Source: Arenicella sp.
Lineage (GTDB): Bacteria > Pseudomonadota > Gammaproteobacteria > Arenicellales > Arenicellaceae
DNA length: 14,432 bases
Assembly (NCBI GenBank): GCA_023299895.1
Contig: JALZWI010000123.1
Span: 1-14,432 of the forward strand
Direction of reading: 5' to 3'
Shown one piece after another: positions 14,355 to 14,432 of this stretch. Each line of letters opens with the position of its first letter. Positions within the stretch are counted from its first letter, which is position 1. The notes under the pieces were generated by a model. The model worked only from the letters and a program-made list of their open reading frames with translations. It was not told where the DNA came from and did no database searches. The translations under genes were made by a program, and so were the position numbers.

Positions 14355-14432
14355 GGTGGGGTGGCCGAGTGGTTAAAGGCGACGGACTGTAAATCCGTTC
14401 TCTCTGAGTACGCTGGTTCGAATCCAGCCCCC
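14355..14432 (+). tRNA. tRNA-Tyr, anticodon GTA (3' end cut by window)
   Basis: Begins GGTGGGG like E. coli tRNA-Tyr. Anticodon stem ACGGA/TCCGT encloses CTGTAAA with GTA at 14389–14391. It has a long class II variable arm and T-arm GCTGG-TTCGAAT-CCAGC; the window ends after the first four bases (CCCC) of the 3' acceptor strand. Its position after tRNA-Thr(TGT) matches E. coli thrU–tyrU. Confidence 0.95.

Overview
The window looks like an ordinary chromosomal housekeeping stretch from a fairly AT-rich gammaproteobacterium. The evidence is the PilT/PilU pair, the pyrB–ruvX–tonB–gshB cluster (a shortened form of the Pseudomonas PA0395–PA0407 neighbourhood), a YbiT-type ABC-F protein, and birA–coaX followed by tRNA-Thr(TGT) and tRNA-Tyr(GTA). 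That last order matches the E. coli birA–coaA–thrU–tyrU–glyT–thrT–tufB locus. The AT content, acidic porin loops and Pho-type regulation would suit an aquatic or marine bacterium, but genus cannot be named from this sequence alone. I see no prophage, transposon, CRISPR array or defence island.

Layout. Positions 1–1916 (+): the 3' two thirds of pilT, then pilU, the type IV pilus retraction ATPases. Positions 1980–5282 (−): a probable gshB → tonB → ruvX → pyrB transcription unit, convergent with pilU. Compared with Pseudomonas it lacks yqgE, pyrR and the dihydroorotase-like pyrC' gene, and the PyrB is a divergent E. coli-like protein. Positions 5384–6930 (+): a short lipoprotein, then an OprP/OprO-family porin with a well-formed Pho box and a terminator. 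Positions 7042–10798 (+): ybiT, an alpha/beta hydrolase, and an M48 zinc peptidase fused to a TerB-like domain. Positions 10977–13993 (+): a CysH-like PAPS reductase-family protein, a BirA without its DNA-binding domain, CoaX, and a membrane-anchored SPOR-like protein. Positions 14048–14432 (+): a stable-RNA-type promoter, tRNA-Thr, a repeat-bearing spacer, and tRNA-Tyr cut by the window end.

How the genes relate. PilT and PilU power pilus retraction; the nearby TonB-like protein is positional kin of Pseudomonas TonB3, which is linked to twitching. GshB makes glutathione, PyrB starts pyrimidine synthesis, and the porin is probably induced by phosphate starvation. BirA and CoaX supply biotinylation and coenzyme A. 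No gene exceeds its neighbours by a gap of more than 300 bases; the largest gap is the 180-base tRNA spacer.

Most notable observations: (1) the tRNA-Thr–tRNA-Tyr spacer holds two diverged copies of a unit that includes the tRNA-Thr 3' end and a hairpin with a compensatory base-pair change; (2) the Pho box with E. coli-like geometry before the porin; (3) the unusual PyrB and its stripped gene neighbourhood; (4) the CysH-like protein with a non-canonical PP-loop region; (5) the cytosolic M48–TerB fusion. I find no convincing wholly new system.
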